From Tamarix chinensis (Eukaryota > Streptophyta > Magnoliopsida > Caryophyllales > Tamaricaceae): 64,000 bases of DNA. A program made the position numbers and the translations under genes. Position 1 is the first letter of the stretch. Each line of letters begins with the position of its first letter. The notes below the pieces were generated by a model. The model had not been told where the DNA came from. It ran no database searches and saw only the letters and a list, made by a program, of their open reading frames with translations. Shown in pieces: positions 1 to 11,408 of the stretch. The stretch covers positions 96,054,132-96,118,131 of the forward strand of contig CM060174.1 in NCBI GenBank assembly GCA_030549775.1. Reading direction: 5' to 3'.

Positions 1-560
1 TAAAGAATGTACACTTTTATTTGACATTATATTTTTTTAATATAAAAAATATATATTTATAACATATGTATTTATTATTATTATTTTAATAAATAAAGGA
101 TATATTTTTTTAAATATAAGATGTATATTTCTAAGGAAATCTATATTATACTATAAAAAATATATATTTATACACAAAAATTATGTATTTTTTTAATCTT
201 TTTACATGCTATATTTAAAACAAAATTTAATTAGATTATAAAATTATTCTCGTCTTATATATAATTTATTGCTACTAATAGATGATGCAGATTGTGTGAA
301 TTCATAAGCAGATAAAAAATTTATCCAAAGTTCAACATGTATTTATTGGGGCAAAAAATAAAAGTAAAAATATATAATTTCAGCGGGAAAAAAAATATTT
401 GTAGAAAAAATCTTGCTATATATATTAGAAATAGTTGTATTATGTAATAGTAGTGTTATTATATTGTAGGACTTTTGATATTGGGCTATGTTATTTTATA
501 ATTTTATATAAATACATAATGATTTATTATGATAAAATATATTATTTATACGTATCAAAT
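1..560. other. AT-rich intergenic DNA, no gene seen
   Basis: Very AT-rich sequence upstream of the octanoyltransferase gene. I see no protein-like reading frame, no RNA gene and no recognisable transposon end. The short minus-strand reading frame at 570-785 resembles nothing I know and overlaps the probable promoter/5' UTR region of the downstream gene. Confidence 0.6.
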
Positions 561-1007
561 TAAACATATTTATAAGTAAGGAATATGTATAATATTTATA
601 TTTAATGGATCAATTGGATTACTAATCCGATCAATTAACCTATAAATCGGTAGAACGGCCACTACAGTACCGATCTGAATATTAAAACTATAATTTATGT
701 TGTTTCTGAAAATACAAGGCTTAACCTCTCCCGTCTCGACGTATCTATGCTTCTCAAAATTTCTATCGTTTTCTCTCTCCTCCATTGATATCGGCTGCCT
801 TTCACTGACACGATAGTCAATAATACTGAGATTTGAATCCGAGCAGTAGTAACATCACTCGTTAGTTCCTGAAGATTTCAGGATTGTTTCTACGATGTCT
901 GATGAATGAACCGACAACAGATTTGTGATTCCGCAGGTCTCTATTCCATTTTATTATTATTATTATTAATTGCTTATAAATCATGTCTTGTGAATTTCAT
1001 TTGTCAG

Positions 1008-1355
1008 GTAAGTTGGCTTTGAATCATTCTCTGTCGTGGTCGTCGTCTTTTCAACAAGTTTATACCTATTTGGGAAGAAATTAGTATTCTTCCTGCATGT
1101 TTACTCTGAATATCCTTGTTTTGATTAATAGTTTTTTTTTTGGTCGAATTGCTGATTGTTAATTACACTGAATTCTATGATGGCTTGGGAATTCAATTTC
1201 TTTTAAATGTCTATTCCTCTGCAGTTTTGCAGTCTCTATTCATTTTCTTGAGTGTTTAAACCCCACGGCAGCAGCGCCATTCAATAGAAACTTCAATTCA
1301 GTCATAGATTAGTAGTGCGTGCGTTTGACAGTCCCCAGTTGATGTTAATTCACAG
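1008..1355 (+). other. Probable 5' UTR intron of the octanoyltransferase gene
   Basis: A strong donor (CAG|GTAAGT, GT at 1008-1009) and an acceptor (TTCACAG, AG at 1354-1355) bracket a T-rich, intron-like stretch. The acceptor lies 8 bases before the chosen start codon at 1364. Splicing would leave a short leader joined to the ATG. This is inferred from splice-site shape only; transcript data would settle it. Confidence 0.5.
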
Positions 1356-1363
1356 GAACGGTG

Positions 1364-3179
1364 ATGCTTGGATCTCCAATTCCTTCCCTTCACCTCATCT
1401 CGCTGCCATACCCTACCCCAACGAGATCCGAACCTCATCATAACAACATTGTTAACTGCATTTCTCACCCACAATCTAGCTGCAAGCTCCAGTTTTTTCC
1501 CTCATCAACGGGCTTAAAATTCAAACAGTGAGTTAATCTCTTTCAGGCATTTTCGCAAATACCTTCTGAGCATGATGATCTATCAGTTAACTGCTGTTTT
1601 ACTATTTTTTTCTGTTATCATTTTATCTGAGTTATTGATAGTAATAAGCTCAAGCTTGTGATTCAGTTCGCGCGGTAAACACAGAACTTGTTTATTATAT
1701 ATATTTATTACTTGGGCAGGTGTGAATTCATTGATCTTCATAAAGAGCTTGTCCCTTATGACAAGGCATGGGCATTACAGAAGGCTATTGTGAAAGAAAA
1801 GAAAGAGCTGATTCGATGCAATGAGGACTGTCCGGATACTCTTATCATCCTCCAGCATCCTTCTGTGTACACATTAGGGACTGGTAGTTCTGAGGAATAC
1901 TTAAATTTTAATAAAAATGATGCTCCCTTTGATATTTTTAGGACCGAGCGTGGCGGTGAAGTTACATACCATGGACCTGGACAGGTATTGTTGCCTTCCT
2001 CAGAACAATCTTTTTATTCTGTTCTCTTTAATATTGTGGTTTCTTTTGGCTATTTGATCAAGGTACTGCTTTGCTTGTCGGGCGAGAAAGCACTCGAGAC
2101 ATGTATATAAATTTAGCTTGGTTTTCTTGTTAAATACTTGAATTGTATGACGTGGTTCTACTGATTTAGTGAATGTTGTCAGTGTGTCTCTGTCCTCATA
2201 CTTTTGTTTTGTTTACAATCATGTCTTTCTTCTCGTGTAGCTAGTAATGTACCCAATTATGAATCTACGAAATCACAAGATGGATCTTCATTGGTACCTA
2301 AGGGCACTTGAGGAGGTGGTCATTCGTGCCCTTTCCTCAACTTTTTCCATCAATGCTTCAAGGCTGGAGGGTTTTACTGGTGTTTGGGTTGGTACGTGTC
2401 CTTAGTTGTCTATTTTCTATCTGTTACGGATAAATACATGTTAGTATATCGCTTTAATCTAGAACTATTTCTCCAGCCTGCATTAGATTTAGTCATCGTT
2501 TGGCAAGTGTGTAGAAGATATCCTTTTATATCCTAGTTCATTTGAAATTGAAGGAAACATGTTCACATGAATACCCATTACCCTGTACCAAACGAGCAAT
2601 TAGAGTTGTTGCCAACTTGCTTTGGGGCTTAACATTTTCGAAATGACACAATGTTATTGTTTTTACGGGTTGAGAGGGTAATCAATGTGAGGAAGTAGTC
2701 TCTGACTGCCTTCTGATTGTAGCACTGTGGTCCATCTGGATTAGAGAACTCCATGCTTCTGGATTTGACTAAGCAACGCGTATATGATTCAGACATCATG
2801 AAGCCATTATCTTAACATCATTTCACTTGTGTTACATCCAGGGGATCAGAAACTGGCAGCGATAGGGATACGAGTGTCTCAATGGGTAGCATATCATGGA
2901 TTAGCTCTGAATGTTTCAGTAGATTTATCTCCTTTTCGAAAGATTGTTCCCTGTGGTATAAGGAATCGTGGGGTTGGAAGCATTAAGGGAGTGCTAGCAG
3001 AACGTCAGACATATAACTATCATGAAGCAAGAGATTTTCTGCTCATAGATGATTCCCAACTCATGGATTCGGCATACAGATCCCTGGTACAGGAGTTTTT
3101 TGATGTCTTCCAACTCCAAGTTAAGATGCGGTTTTTAACTTTATCAGATCTGTTGCAAGAGGAGTGCCCAAAATATTAA
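1364..3179 (+). CDS. LIP2P: Octanoyl-[ACP]:protein N-octanoyltransferase, plastid type, four coding exons
   Basis: The enzyme moves octanoate from acyl-carrier protein to lipoyl domains (for example plastid pyruvate dehydrogenase E2), before sulfur insertion by lipoyl synthase. My coding model is join(1364-1527, 1720-1984, 2241-2391, 2842-3179): 918 nt, 305 aa. All three introns are GT-AG and the phases agree. Seen in the protein: residues 1-55 are Ser/Pro/Thr/His-rich, few acidic residues, and could be a transit peptide; [12 protein letters not shown] at 132-143; [10 protein letters not shown] at 196-205 with the conserved Lys197; YHGLALNV at 211-218; and the PCGI catalytic Cys231. This is the LipB/LplA-fold order. 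I chose ATG 1364 because it opens the frame that joins exon 2 at the split Gln55 codon. The multi-exon structure and N-terminal extension favour the plastid form over the mitochondrial LIP2; localisation is inferred. No lesions seen. Confidence 0.9.
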
Positions 3180-3320
3180 CTTGTCCCAGACTCCCTGTAT
3201 CATATTGTTGTATTCATATGCATTTTGAAAGATATTTTGTTTTGTTCACGATGGGCACTAACATTGTAAGCATAAGGTAATTAATGGTTGATTGAAATAA
3301 AATAAGATGAAAATATATTT
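3180..3320 (+). promoter_or_regulatory. 3' UTR region with candidate polyadenylation signal
   Basis: About 120 bases after the stop codon of the octanoyltransferase gene there is an AATAAA hexamer (about 3296-3301) in a T/A-rich context, with further near-matches just downstream. This is a plausible 3' end for the gene. AT-rich DNA makes chance matches common. Confidence 0.35.
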
Positions 3321-4456
3321 CCTTAGATTTCTCCGTTTAATACATTTCATTTCCATAAAGTCAATGTACAAAGTAAAAAGAACTTTCCATGTTATTTCTT
3401 ATTTTGAGTGTTTATAAACAAGTTACTATGGCAGACCCCGACTCTTAGAGGATTTTAGGCCAATGTTTTATGTGCCAGTTCAGAAATCGACCCGGTGTAG
3501 TAGATGGTACGGAGTCTAATCAATCCGATTATAGTTTGATTGAAAATTTATTTATCTGAAAAATTGATTGGTATGATTTGTTCTGATTTTGATTCAATCG
3601 ATTTTCCTAACCTTGCATATTTTATCCTTCATGATTGAATCAACGGTAAAAAATTGATTCAATTGATTTTTTTTTCTAGTTTTTGTAGTTAGTAATTAGA
3701 TTTTAAAATTAGATAGTTTTGCATCGGTGGACTTTTCATTATCCGGTCGAACCAACCATTTGGGCTCGGTTTTTTATTCACCACTTTAGGTGTGAAAGTA
3801 AATTAATGGTTCCATGTATTATTTATATATATATGAATAATTTTAAGGATAGAAAATCTTTAATTTAGATATATTACGTTTTTCATATTAAAAATGAAGT
3901 ATTTTTGGTTTTATTAATTTATATACTTTTTATGAGTTAATAAAATTATTATTAATATATTTTATTTCCACATTTTAATAAAAATAACATAGCAACAAAT
4001 GTATATTATATGAAAGAAAAAAAGTTAGGGTAAAAGTGAAAGTTAGGATTAACTTTTTTCAAATGACTTCTCTTTGATATAAAAATAAGCTAAAAATATT
4101 TCATTTTTAATTTGCAGGAGGAATTAGTTTACAAAATCAAAGTTTGTATACAAGTTGTAGAACTATATATCCATTATTAATGGAATTATAAATAGTATTA
4201 AAACATCCTTCTTGATGTACTTTTTGAAGAACAATAATTATTTATATATTTATAAACAAATTTGTGAGCAAAATTATTTTTATCTTTTAATCATAACATA
4301 TAACATAATATTAAATATTAAAACTAGGTTCATAAGTTTCTATGGCTTTGGCAATTTCTTAACTTATCTAAACTTAGTATTATTTTATTTTTATGGTTTT
4401 AGATGAATCTAGACTAAAAATAGTTATTTTTTGCCCTAAATTTAATTAAGAAAATA
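3321..4456. other. AT-rich spacer with an unclassified repeat-like segment
   Basis: No gene is seen. The stretch 3430-3800 has richer composition, several variants of the ATTGATTCAATCGATT motif, and phrases such as CGACCCGGT and CCGGTCGAACCAACC. It looks like a decayed repeat, but I could not find clean terminal inverted repeats or a target duplication. The rest is low-complexity AT. Confidence 0.5.
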
Positions 4457-4686
4457 CACTCATCCGTATTAAAAAATAAGAAGCAATAAAATTTTGTATG
4501 AAAAAAACTACGTAAAAATAGTCAAAATTTACTTTTCACTTCAATTCTTACATGTTTCTCCATCATTGGTGTATTAAATGATTTATTGTTTTTTTTTAAT
4601 AAAATGTGTAAGTGAAACTTGAACATTTTTATTAGTATGTAAAATAGTGTTAAAACTATTATAACTTTATATTTTTTTGAATGGAG
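4457..4686. mobile_element. Tc1/mariner (Stowaway-like) MITE, copy 1
   Basis: A non-coding element of about 230 bp flanked by TA (4455-4456 and 4687-4688). The left end begins CACTCATCCGTATT and the right end is the inverted CTCCATTC form. The interior phrase GTATTAAAT...TAATAAA...GTAAGTGAAA is shared with copies at 5423 and 59628. TA target duplication and CTCC-type ends are typical of Stowaway-like MITEs. Confidence 0.65.
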
Positions 4687-4688
4687 TA

Positions 4689-5422
4689 TTTAAAGAGGAT
4701 AAACTAAAATAACTTGAGTACCAAATTCAAACAATAGATTTTTTTCCTCCCATAAAAAGTCCATATAAATACATGGTTTATTTCATTAGGATCCTTGGTG
4801 CATTAATAAGCATTATATTTTAGGTAGCTTTTAATGAAATTTGATAATCCATTAATAGCAAAATAAGTATTCCCTTTGTGTGTGTATATATATATATATA
4901 CTTGTTTTAAGTTTATTCATAGTTATTAAGAAAATTAATTAAATCCATATCAAACATAAAAATATTGTTAATTAATTGTTCCTTCATAATTAAAATGTTA
5001 CAGTAGAAATGTCAAATGACATACTCGAATAAAAATAATACTATACTTTTGCTAAATAATTAATCATGTGACAACTAGATTGACTTAACACTAAAAAATC
5101 GTATTGTGCTTTTACTAGAGTAGTAATTAATAATTAGGATCATAAAAGTTATTGAATAGGCACTCTAAGTTCAAAATATCAAATATTTCTAAACAAATCA
5201 AAATTGCGTAAATAGCAAATACAAAAATAGAGAGGAAATAGTATTAAAAGTTTGGTAAAATTAGATTTGGTGTATCTTGTAATTTATATCATATCAATTC
5301 ATTTATCTATGGCCAGTACTGCCATTTAGGGGCCCTAGGTTGAAAAAAATATATTGTCGCCCTATATTTTATATGTGTATATATATAAAAAGAAATAAAA
5401 CTTCATCAAGTCAAAAATATTA
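4689..5422. other. AT-rich spacer, possible left end of the hAT element
   Basis: No gene is seen. There is a TG/TA microsatellite at about 4877-4900. At 5312-5342 the phrase GGCCAGTACTGCC followed by TTAGGGGCCCTAGG stands out from the AT background. It resembles the GGGCCC-type ends of TTF/ZMYM1-like hAT elements and may be the distal end of the hAT fossil whose coding part ends at 5751. I found no matching inverted end on the right, so this is a guess. Confidence 0.35.
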
Positions 5423-5662
5423 TTCTCTTTATATCAAAAAGAAAGTTATTTTTTCATCAATTTTTTGTATAAAAAAATTGTTTTATAAAAGTAAATGTTT
5501 ATTTTTTATTTTTATGCTTACTTTTCTTTTAATTATATATGTATTAAATACTTTGTTATTTTTTAATGAAAGATGTTAGGGTAATTTTAAGCCTACTTTT
5601 ATTACTTTCTTAAAAAGTGTACAAAATAATAGAACAACTTTCTTTTTAATACGGATGGAGTG
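5423..5662. mobile_element. Tc1/mariner (Stowaway-like) MITE, copy 2
   Basis: A 240-bp element with TA at 5421-5422 and 5663-5664. The right terminus read inverted is CACTCCATCCGTATTAAAAA, and the left end (CTTTATATCAAAAAGAAAGTT) pairs with it imperfectly. The interior shares TGTATTAAATACTTTGTTAT with copy 3. No coding capacity. It lies between the hAT coding fossil and the putative hAT left end, so it may be nested in the hAT element. Confidence 0.7.
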
Positions 5663-5750
5663 TATAGTTCTACAAATTTAAGTTTACAATTCAATGAAAA
5701 AAATCATAATAAAACATAATATTTATCAAATAATACAACTATTAAAAACG

Positions 5751-6789
5751 CTACTGAAATATCACTCGTCTTGACTTTTTTAAAGTAAAAGTCTAAATTA
5801 AGCTATCAAAGACAATTTTGTCAACAATATTCTTCTCAATGGATATCATAGCCAAATCTTTCAATATTTATTGTAAACAATATGTTTTCAACATTATGAC
5901 ATTGTTGAATGAAGGTAAGACTTGATAAACTTGGAGAATACTATAAATAATCCAAGCATTCAAATAACAAGCCTAAAAATCCTTCAAATAATTCAATACC
6001 TCAACAAGTCTTTGTTTCTTATGGTATAGCTTCTCTTAGGCGATGATTTAATAAATAACTCAAACCCATCAATATTTGACATATCATCGTGCTTTAGTTT
6101 ATTTTCAAGATTTGAACAAAAACTCTTCAAATCCTCATTAGATGAAGACTCCAACTCCTTTAAATCAAACAAGACACCTAAATATGCTTGATATTTCTGA
6201 AATTTCTCAAACCTACTTTTATGTGAAGAAATATTTAGATCAATAATATACAAGAAGTAATTAACCTTGACCAATACCATTTTCTATTGTGTTACCTTTT
6301 CGTTATTGTTGTCATCATTATTATTAAACCATTTCTTTGGTTTATTGATCTTCTTTTCACAAAATGTAGCTTCAAGATTCATCTTACTTGAAATTTCTAG
6401 AGCTTTAATAGGAGACATATCAAAACCAGTTTCTATGTAGTTTTGCAACCATGACACATGAATTTATAATTTATTAATAGCAAAATCCAAGTGAATGCAC
6501 CCATGACACATGAATTTCTAATTTATTAATAGCAAAATCCAAGAGAATATCTTTAGATTAAATAATTTAGCTCACAATGTTTATATGATCTAATAAATCA
6601 TACAAAAATCCATGCCAAATATATACTCAAAATTCTCAAGTTTATGTGTTAGCAAGGCACCATCTTCACTTCTTGTTTTAGAATCATCACCGTATCTTTT
6701 CAAGTGTAGTAAAGCATCTTAGATTTTTGGAGCTTGAAATTTGATTTCTTTCATACTTTTAGCATAATTTTCCCATTAATTTTTAGATA
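5751..6789 (-). pseudogene. hAT transposase (TTF/ZMYM1-like), C-terminal half, broken
   Basis: Minus-strand continuation of the transposase fossil at 13898-15320, separated from it by Gypsy1. Reading from 6789 down, the first segments are WENYAKSMKEIKFQAPK and DALLHLKRYGDDSKTRSED (the family's 'TRWESR..SIKAIRFQAP' region). Then come LNISSHKSRFEKFQKYQ and DLKSFCSNLENKLKHDD. At the end is LAMISIEKNIVDKIVFDSL, which matches the hAT C-terminal dimerisation region. The stop is at 5751. Several in-frame stops and frameshifts show it is dead. A 52-bp tandem duplication (6451-6550) lies inside it. The intact protein would be a DNA transposase of the hAT superfamily acting in the nucleus. Confidence 0.75.
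6451..6552. repeat. 52-bp tandem duplication
   Basis: Two adjacent copies of a 52-bp unit starting CATGACACATGAATTT at 6451 and 6503, differing at a few bases. It lies within the hAT transposase fossil and adds to its disruption. Confidence 0.85.
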
Positions 6790-6794
6790 ATAGT

Positions 6795-7673
6795 TGATGA
6801 AACTTGGTTAGGTTTCGAACAAAAATCATCAGATCGTGAGTCGAGCGATGTGTTCAACTAGCAATATAAAGATCAGACTAAGGAATTAAACCAAAGGAAG
6901 ATCAAGAAACTCAGGGCACAGTTGTATTCAATGGCAACTGAGATTAATTCACAGAAGAGAGAATCAAGCAAGAAGAATTAGCAGAGAAGAATTCGAGCGA
7001 GAAAGGGTTTCGCGTGAGAGAGAGAGATCGAGAGAGAGAAGTCGAGAGAGAGTTCCAGAGAGAGCGAGAGAAAATAATTTGCGAGTATTGTTCTGCCAAA
7101 AACTGTGTACATGTTCCGTATACGACCCTTTATATACATGCGTATATAAATACCTACATACATACGATCGGTGGGCTCAGTCGAGACAATCAAACAACCC
7201 AATATACAAGACCATTGGTGTTGATTATAATGATTAAGCTCAAATACAAGATTTACAATTATTCCCAACATAATTAAAATTACAACTAATTTCCCATCAG
7301 TTAAATTATATAGCTAATTGTTGAAATTAAGGGTTGCATAATCTGCAGTCCTTCTAACCCAAAAAAATGGATCAGGTGGCTGACCCTGCGGCCTACTTAA
7401 TTCCACTAGCTATGATTTACCGGCGAATGCATCATATGGGAATAGTAATTTTCCCTCACTGATATGAACAAACAAAATCAACTTATGCAGCAATCCCATG
7501 TCAGCAACATCAGCAACCAACAACATTTACTCACAGTAGCCAACATTATGCTCCATTTCCATTTATCTAATTTTCCCTAATTATTCACATAATAAGAAAA
7601 GTAATTATATGTACAATGCAAGTTACAGTAATTAATAGAATTATTTAAATAAAAATGATTGAGATACACATCA
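6795..7673 (-). repeat. Gypsy1 3' LTR
   Basis: Left LTR, 879 bp. It begins on the + strand with TGATGAAAC and ends ACACATCA. It contains a GA/CT-rich block (about 7012-7070) and matches 13038-13892 throughout with scattered substitutions and small indels. The reading frames across it on either strand carry no recognisable protein. Confidence 0.9.
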
Positions 7674-8210
7674 TCCCCCTCTTCTTGGTGGGGTTTCGTC
7701 TCTGAAACCTTCATAACTCCAATAAAATGACTTAAGTCAGAAACATTGAAAGAATTACTTACATTTCCAAATTTAGCAGGCAAATCAATTCTATAGGCAT
7801 TATCATTAATCCTTTCTAACACAGTAAAAAGGTCCATCACTTAGAAACTTAACATCTCTATCAGATACTATGGTTCGAGGTACACCATATAATTTAACTA
7901 TGTAAGAAAAGAATAAATCTGCCACAGTTACATCATCATTAGTTTTATTACAAGGTATAAAATGTGCCATTTTACTAAATCTATCTACTATTACCATTAT
8001 GGAATATTTATCCCTATTAGTTTTAGGTAACCCCAAGACAAAATCTAAAGAAATATCAGTCCATGGCTGGGTCAGAATTGGTAATGGAGTATACAACCGA
8101 AATGGTTTAGAGGTGGACTTAGCATGTTTACAAGCCACACAATTCACACAATACTTTAATACATCCTTTTTCATAAGAGGCCAATAAAAATGATCAACTA
8201 ATACATCCAA
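7674..8210 (-). pseudogene. Gypsy1 integrase with internal deletion
   Basis: Reads [18 protein letters not shown] (zinc-binding HHCC region), then [13 protein letters not shown] with the first catalytic Asp, and [11 protein letters not shown] with the second Asp. The next residues jump directly to DGPF and a tail with [15 protein letters not shown] and FNVSDLSHF, normally found well over 100 residues further on. The stretch holding the third catalytic residue (Glu) is missing and the frame shifts at about 7836. Such an integrase could not join DNA ends. Confidence 0.8.
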
Positions 8211-8555
8211 AGTCTTTTAAAAAACTAAATGTGCCATCAAACCACCATTATGTGCCTCTTGGATTAATAATCCTCTATATGAACAATTAGGTATACATAG
8301 CCTATTTTCCCAAAACAAATATTCATCAAAGATATAATATTTCCCTTAGGCAATAGTTTCACAATTCATATATAATTCCTTAAAGTCATGATCCTCAGCA
8401 TATAAAACTTTAATATGTGAAAACCCCAATAAAGTAGCATCCACTGTATTTAATAAAACATTTCTCCTAGATAAGGCATTAACAACTATATTATCACCTC
8501 CTTTCTTATAGTTAATCACATAAGAGAAAATTTCAATAAATTCTATCCATCTACC

Positions 8556-9130
8556 CTACCTTCTATTCAATTTTGATTGACTTTTCAAATATTTTATAGC
8601 TTCTTGATTAGTATTGATAACAAATTCTCTAGGCCACAAATAATGTTTCCACACTTCTAATTCCCTTAATAAAGCAAATAATTCATTTTCATAAGTAGAG
8701 TAATTTAAGGTACTACTACTTAACTTTTCACTAAAATAAGCTATAGGTATACCCTCTTGAGAAAGAATAGCCCCAATTCCCAAACCTGAAGCATCATAGT
8801 CCAATTCAAACATTTTTTCAAAGTCAGGAAGAACTAATACAGGAGATTGTGTTAATTTTTCTTTAAGAGTTTCAAAAGCTTTATATTGTTCTAATTCCCA
8901 TTTAAATCCATTTTCCTTTTTTAGTAATTGCAGTTAAAGGTGCCGCTAAAGTTCTAAAGTCCCTAACAAACCTACGATAAAAAGAACACAAACCATGAAA
9001 ACTTCTAACCTCAGTCGCTGATTTAGGTATAGGCCATTCCTGTATTGCTTTAACCTTTTCCTCATCAACAGATATGCCATCCCTACTCTTTACAAATCCT
9101 AGGAATACTACAGTTTCTAAACAAAACCTT
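8556..9130 (-). pseudogene. Gypsy1 RNase H domain
   Basis: Contains [41 protein letters not shown] and [13 protein letters not shown], the usual order of Gypsy RNase H. It follows the RT and precedes the integrase on the minus strand. Upstream RT-thumb/connection residues are present but broken by stops and frameshifts, for example around 8925-9150. Confidence 0.8.
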
Positions 9131-9147
9131 GACTTAGCTAGATTAGC

Positions 9148-9878
9148 TTACAATTTTTCTTCCTTAAATACATCCAAAATGATCCTCAAATGTCTCAAAT
9201 GCTCTTCTATAGATTTACTGTAAATAAGCATATCATCAAAATAGACAACTACAAATTTTCCAATAAATTTTCTAAGTACATGGTTCATAAGTCTCATAAA
9301 GGTACTTGGAGCATTGGATAATCCAAATGGCATAACTAGCCACTCATATAACCCAAAATTTGTTTTAAAAGCTTTTTCCCATTCATCTTATGGTTTCATC
9401 CTAATTTGATGATACTCACTCTTCAAATCTATTTTAGAAAATACTATAACCTATGTAAAAGATCTAACATCTCATCTAACCTAGGTATAGGATATCTATA
9501 CTTAATTTTTATCTTGTTTACTGCTCTACTGTCTATACACATCCTCCAACTCCCATCCTTTTTTGGAACTAAAAGAACCGGTATAGCATAAGGACTCATT
9601 AACTCCCTAATATAACCCTTACTTAACAATTTAGAAACCTGTTTCTTTAACTCTTTTACTTCCTCTGGATTATCTCTATAAGCAGGTCTATTAGGAATGA
9701 TAGCCCTTGGTATCAAATTTATTTGGTGTTCTATGCCCCTTAATGGAGGCAATCCATGGGGATTTTCCTCAGGAAATAAGTCAATATATTCCTCTAATAA
9801 CTCTCTAACATTATCAGGTACAACTTCAATTAAATCTGCATGAAACTCATAACATTCCTTATACACCATTAGACACAC
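9148..9878 (-). pseudogene. Gypsy1 reverse transcriptase
   Basis: RT palm and fingers: YIDLFPEENPHGLPPLRG, GYIRELMSPYAIPVLLVPKK, DGSWRMCIDSRAVNKI and [17 protein letters not shown], followed by the catalytic [13 protein letters not shown]. The two halves are separated by a frameshift and stop between about 9333 and 9444, where FSKIDLKSEYHQ-type sequence lies in another frame. Family: Ty3/Gypsy (Metaviridae-type) RT. Not functional as read. Confidence 0.88.
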
Positions 9879-9977
9879 ACTTGCATGTTGACTAACAACC
9901 CTTTCAACCTCAATTTTTTTTACATAAAATCTAGATGACTTCTTAATCCCATTTGAACAAGTTTAAGCCTTTAGACT

Positions 9978-10598
9978 CTACTTAGTTAACTCCTTATAAT
10001 TAGATTTTATTTTAATTTGATCATCAAAGATTTCTTTTGGAGTCATAGGTGCTAAAGTAATTTTCTTATCATCCTTATGCTTTGTATACCTATTTTTATA
10101 GCCATCATGGGTCACTCTCCTATCATACTGCCATGGTCTTCTTAATAAAAGGTGAGTAGCATGCATTGGTACTATATCACATAAAATAGAGTCTTCATAC
10201 TTTCCTAATTTTAGATTTACTAAAACTTGTTGACTAACCTTAACATCTCCTAATTCATTCAACCATTGAAGCCTATAGGGTTTTGGATGTTTAGTGGTTG
10301 GTAACCCTAACTTAGATACTAATAAAATACTAGCAGCATTTATATAACTTCCACTATCAATTTCCATATTAAAACACTTATCATTAATTAGACATCTAGT
10401 ATGAAATATTTTTTCTCTTTGTATTGCATTTGGGTCAGGTAATTTATTACTTTTCAAAGCCCTACGCACAACAAAAAGATTTCTACTAACTGGAAGTTCT
10501 ACCTCTTCTTCAGATTCACTAATATCACTCATGATTGTGTTTACCTCTACCTTTTCTTCCTTATATTCATAATCTATTTCCTCAGATTCTCTAATCAT
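9978..10598 (-). pseudogene. Gypsy1 aspartic protease region
   Basis: Open for 206 residues. Contains MEIDSGSYINAAS, a D-S-G version of the D-T/S-G active site, then KPYRLQWLNELGDVKVSQQ, CDIVPMHATHLLLRRPWQYDR and DKKITLAPMTPKEI, all typical of the plant Gypsy protease-to-RT linker. The N-terminal 50 residues are acidic spacer after the CCHC knuckle. It is the longest undamaged piece of the polyprotein. Confidence 0.8.
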
Positions 10599-10609
10599 AA
10601 TATTTCTCC

Positions 10610-10667
10610 TATTAGGACACTCAGAGGCTATATGACCTAGTCCCCCACACTTAAAACACTTTATGTC
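10610..10667 (-). pseudogene. Gypsy1 Gag CCHC zinc knuckle
   Basis: The minus strand reads CFKCGGLGHIASECPN, a C-X2-C-X4-H-X4-C nucleocapsid zinc knuckle just upstream of the protease region. In an intact element it binds genomic RNA. The rest of gag is separated from it by the MITE at 10762-11306. Confidence 0.85.
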
Positions 10668-10761
10668 TCTAGTCCCTGTGGGACCACTAGTAGGGTTAGT
10701 TGCAATAGTTTTACCTTTATCAACTTTGTTCCCTACTTTAACCTCATTACCTTTACCCTTA

Positions 10762-11306
10762 GTGCATGTTTGGGATGGGGGGAAAGCGGATGTAAAAAAT
10801 ACGGGGGAGTTTATTTCCCGCTATTACCATGTTTGGTGTGGGGATATTTTATTAACTAGGTAATTGTTCTTCGTCTTACGAGGGTAATTCATCTCCCTTG
10901 GTCTCCTTCGGGTAATTAAACCTGGAGGAAAAAAATAATCCTCACCTAACTGTTTCAGTCTTCACATCCTCCTTCACATCTTCAACACTCATCCATGCTG
11001 CTTCATCCCTCGCCTTCTGCCAGTTAGTTTTAGATAGTTTTCTCAGTTAGTTTATGTAATAAATAATTGTTTATATCTAATAAAAAATATTACTAATTTT
11101 TCATGAGAATACAGTAAAATAAAATATTATTCTAACATAAATTATTCCTCTCAAACCAAACATAAGAAAAATATTCCCTTGAATAATTTACCCTCACATA
11201 CCAAATAAGAAAGATGGATAAATTTCTCCCTTTAATCATTATCCCCTTAATTATTTCTCCCTTAATCATTTCCCCTTAATCCATTTCCCTCATCCCAAGC
11301 ATACCC
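10762..11306. mobile_element. PIF/Harbinger (Tourist-like) MITE inside Gypsy1 gag
   Basis: 545 bp with TTA on both sides (10759-10761 and 11307-11309). The left end GTGCATGTTTGGGATG pairs with the inverted right end GGGTATGCTTGGGATG. TTA duplication with TGTTTGG-type ends is characteristic of Tourist/Harbinger elements. The interior is non-coding and AT-rich. It splits the gag region between the capsid-like part and the zinc knuckle, so it arrived after Gypsy1. Confidence 0.85.
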
Positions 11307-11408
11307 TTAAAGTCAAATTTTCCACTATTCTTCCAATTTCCAGAACTACTTCCACCAAAATTCCTCTTCACATTGTTTCTAAACCCAATTCAAGGTGGTT
11401 TCTTCTAT

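Noticed and set aside
1688..2110. A separate 140-residue protein starting at 1688
   Set aside because: The upstream codons are intron and the C-terminal residues after GPGQ are read-through into the next intron. It is exon 2 of the octanoyltransferase gene.
7014..7277. Arg/Glu-rich frame and its antisense frame in the Gypsy1 LTR
   Set aside because: They come from a GA repeat in the LTR. The homologous LTR at 13038 does not keep the frame.
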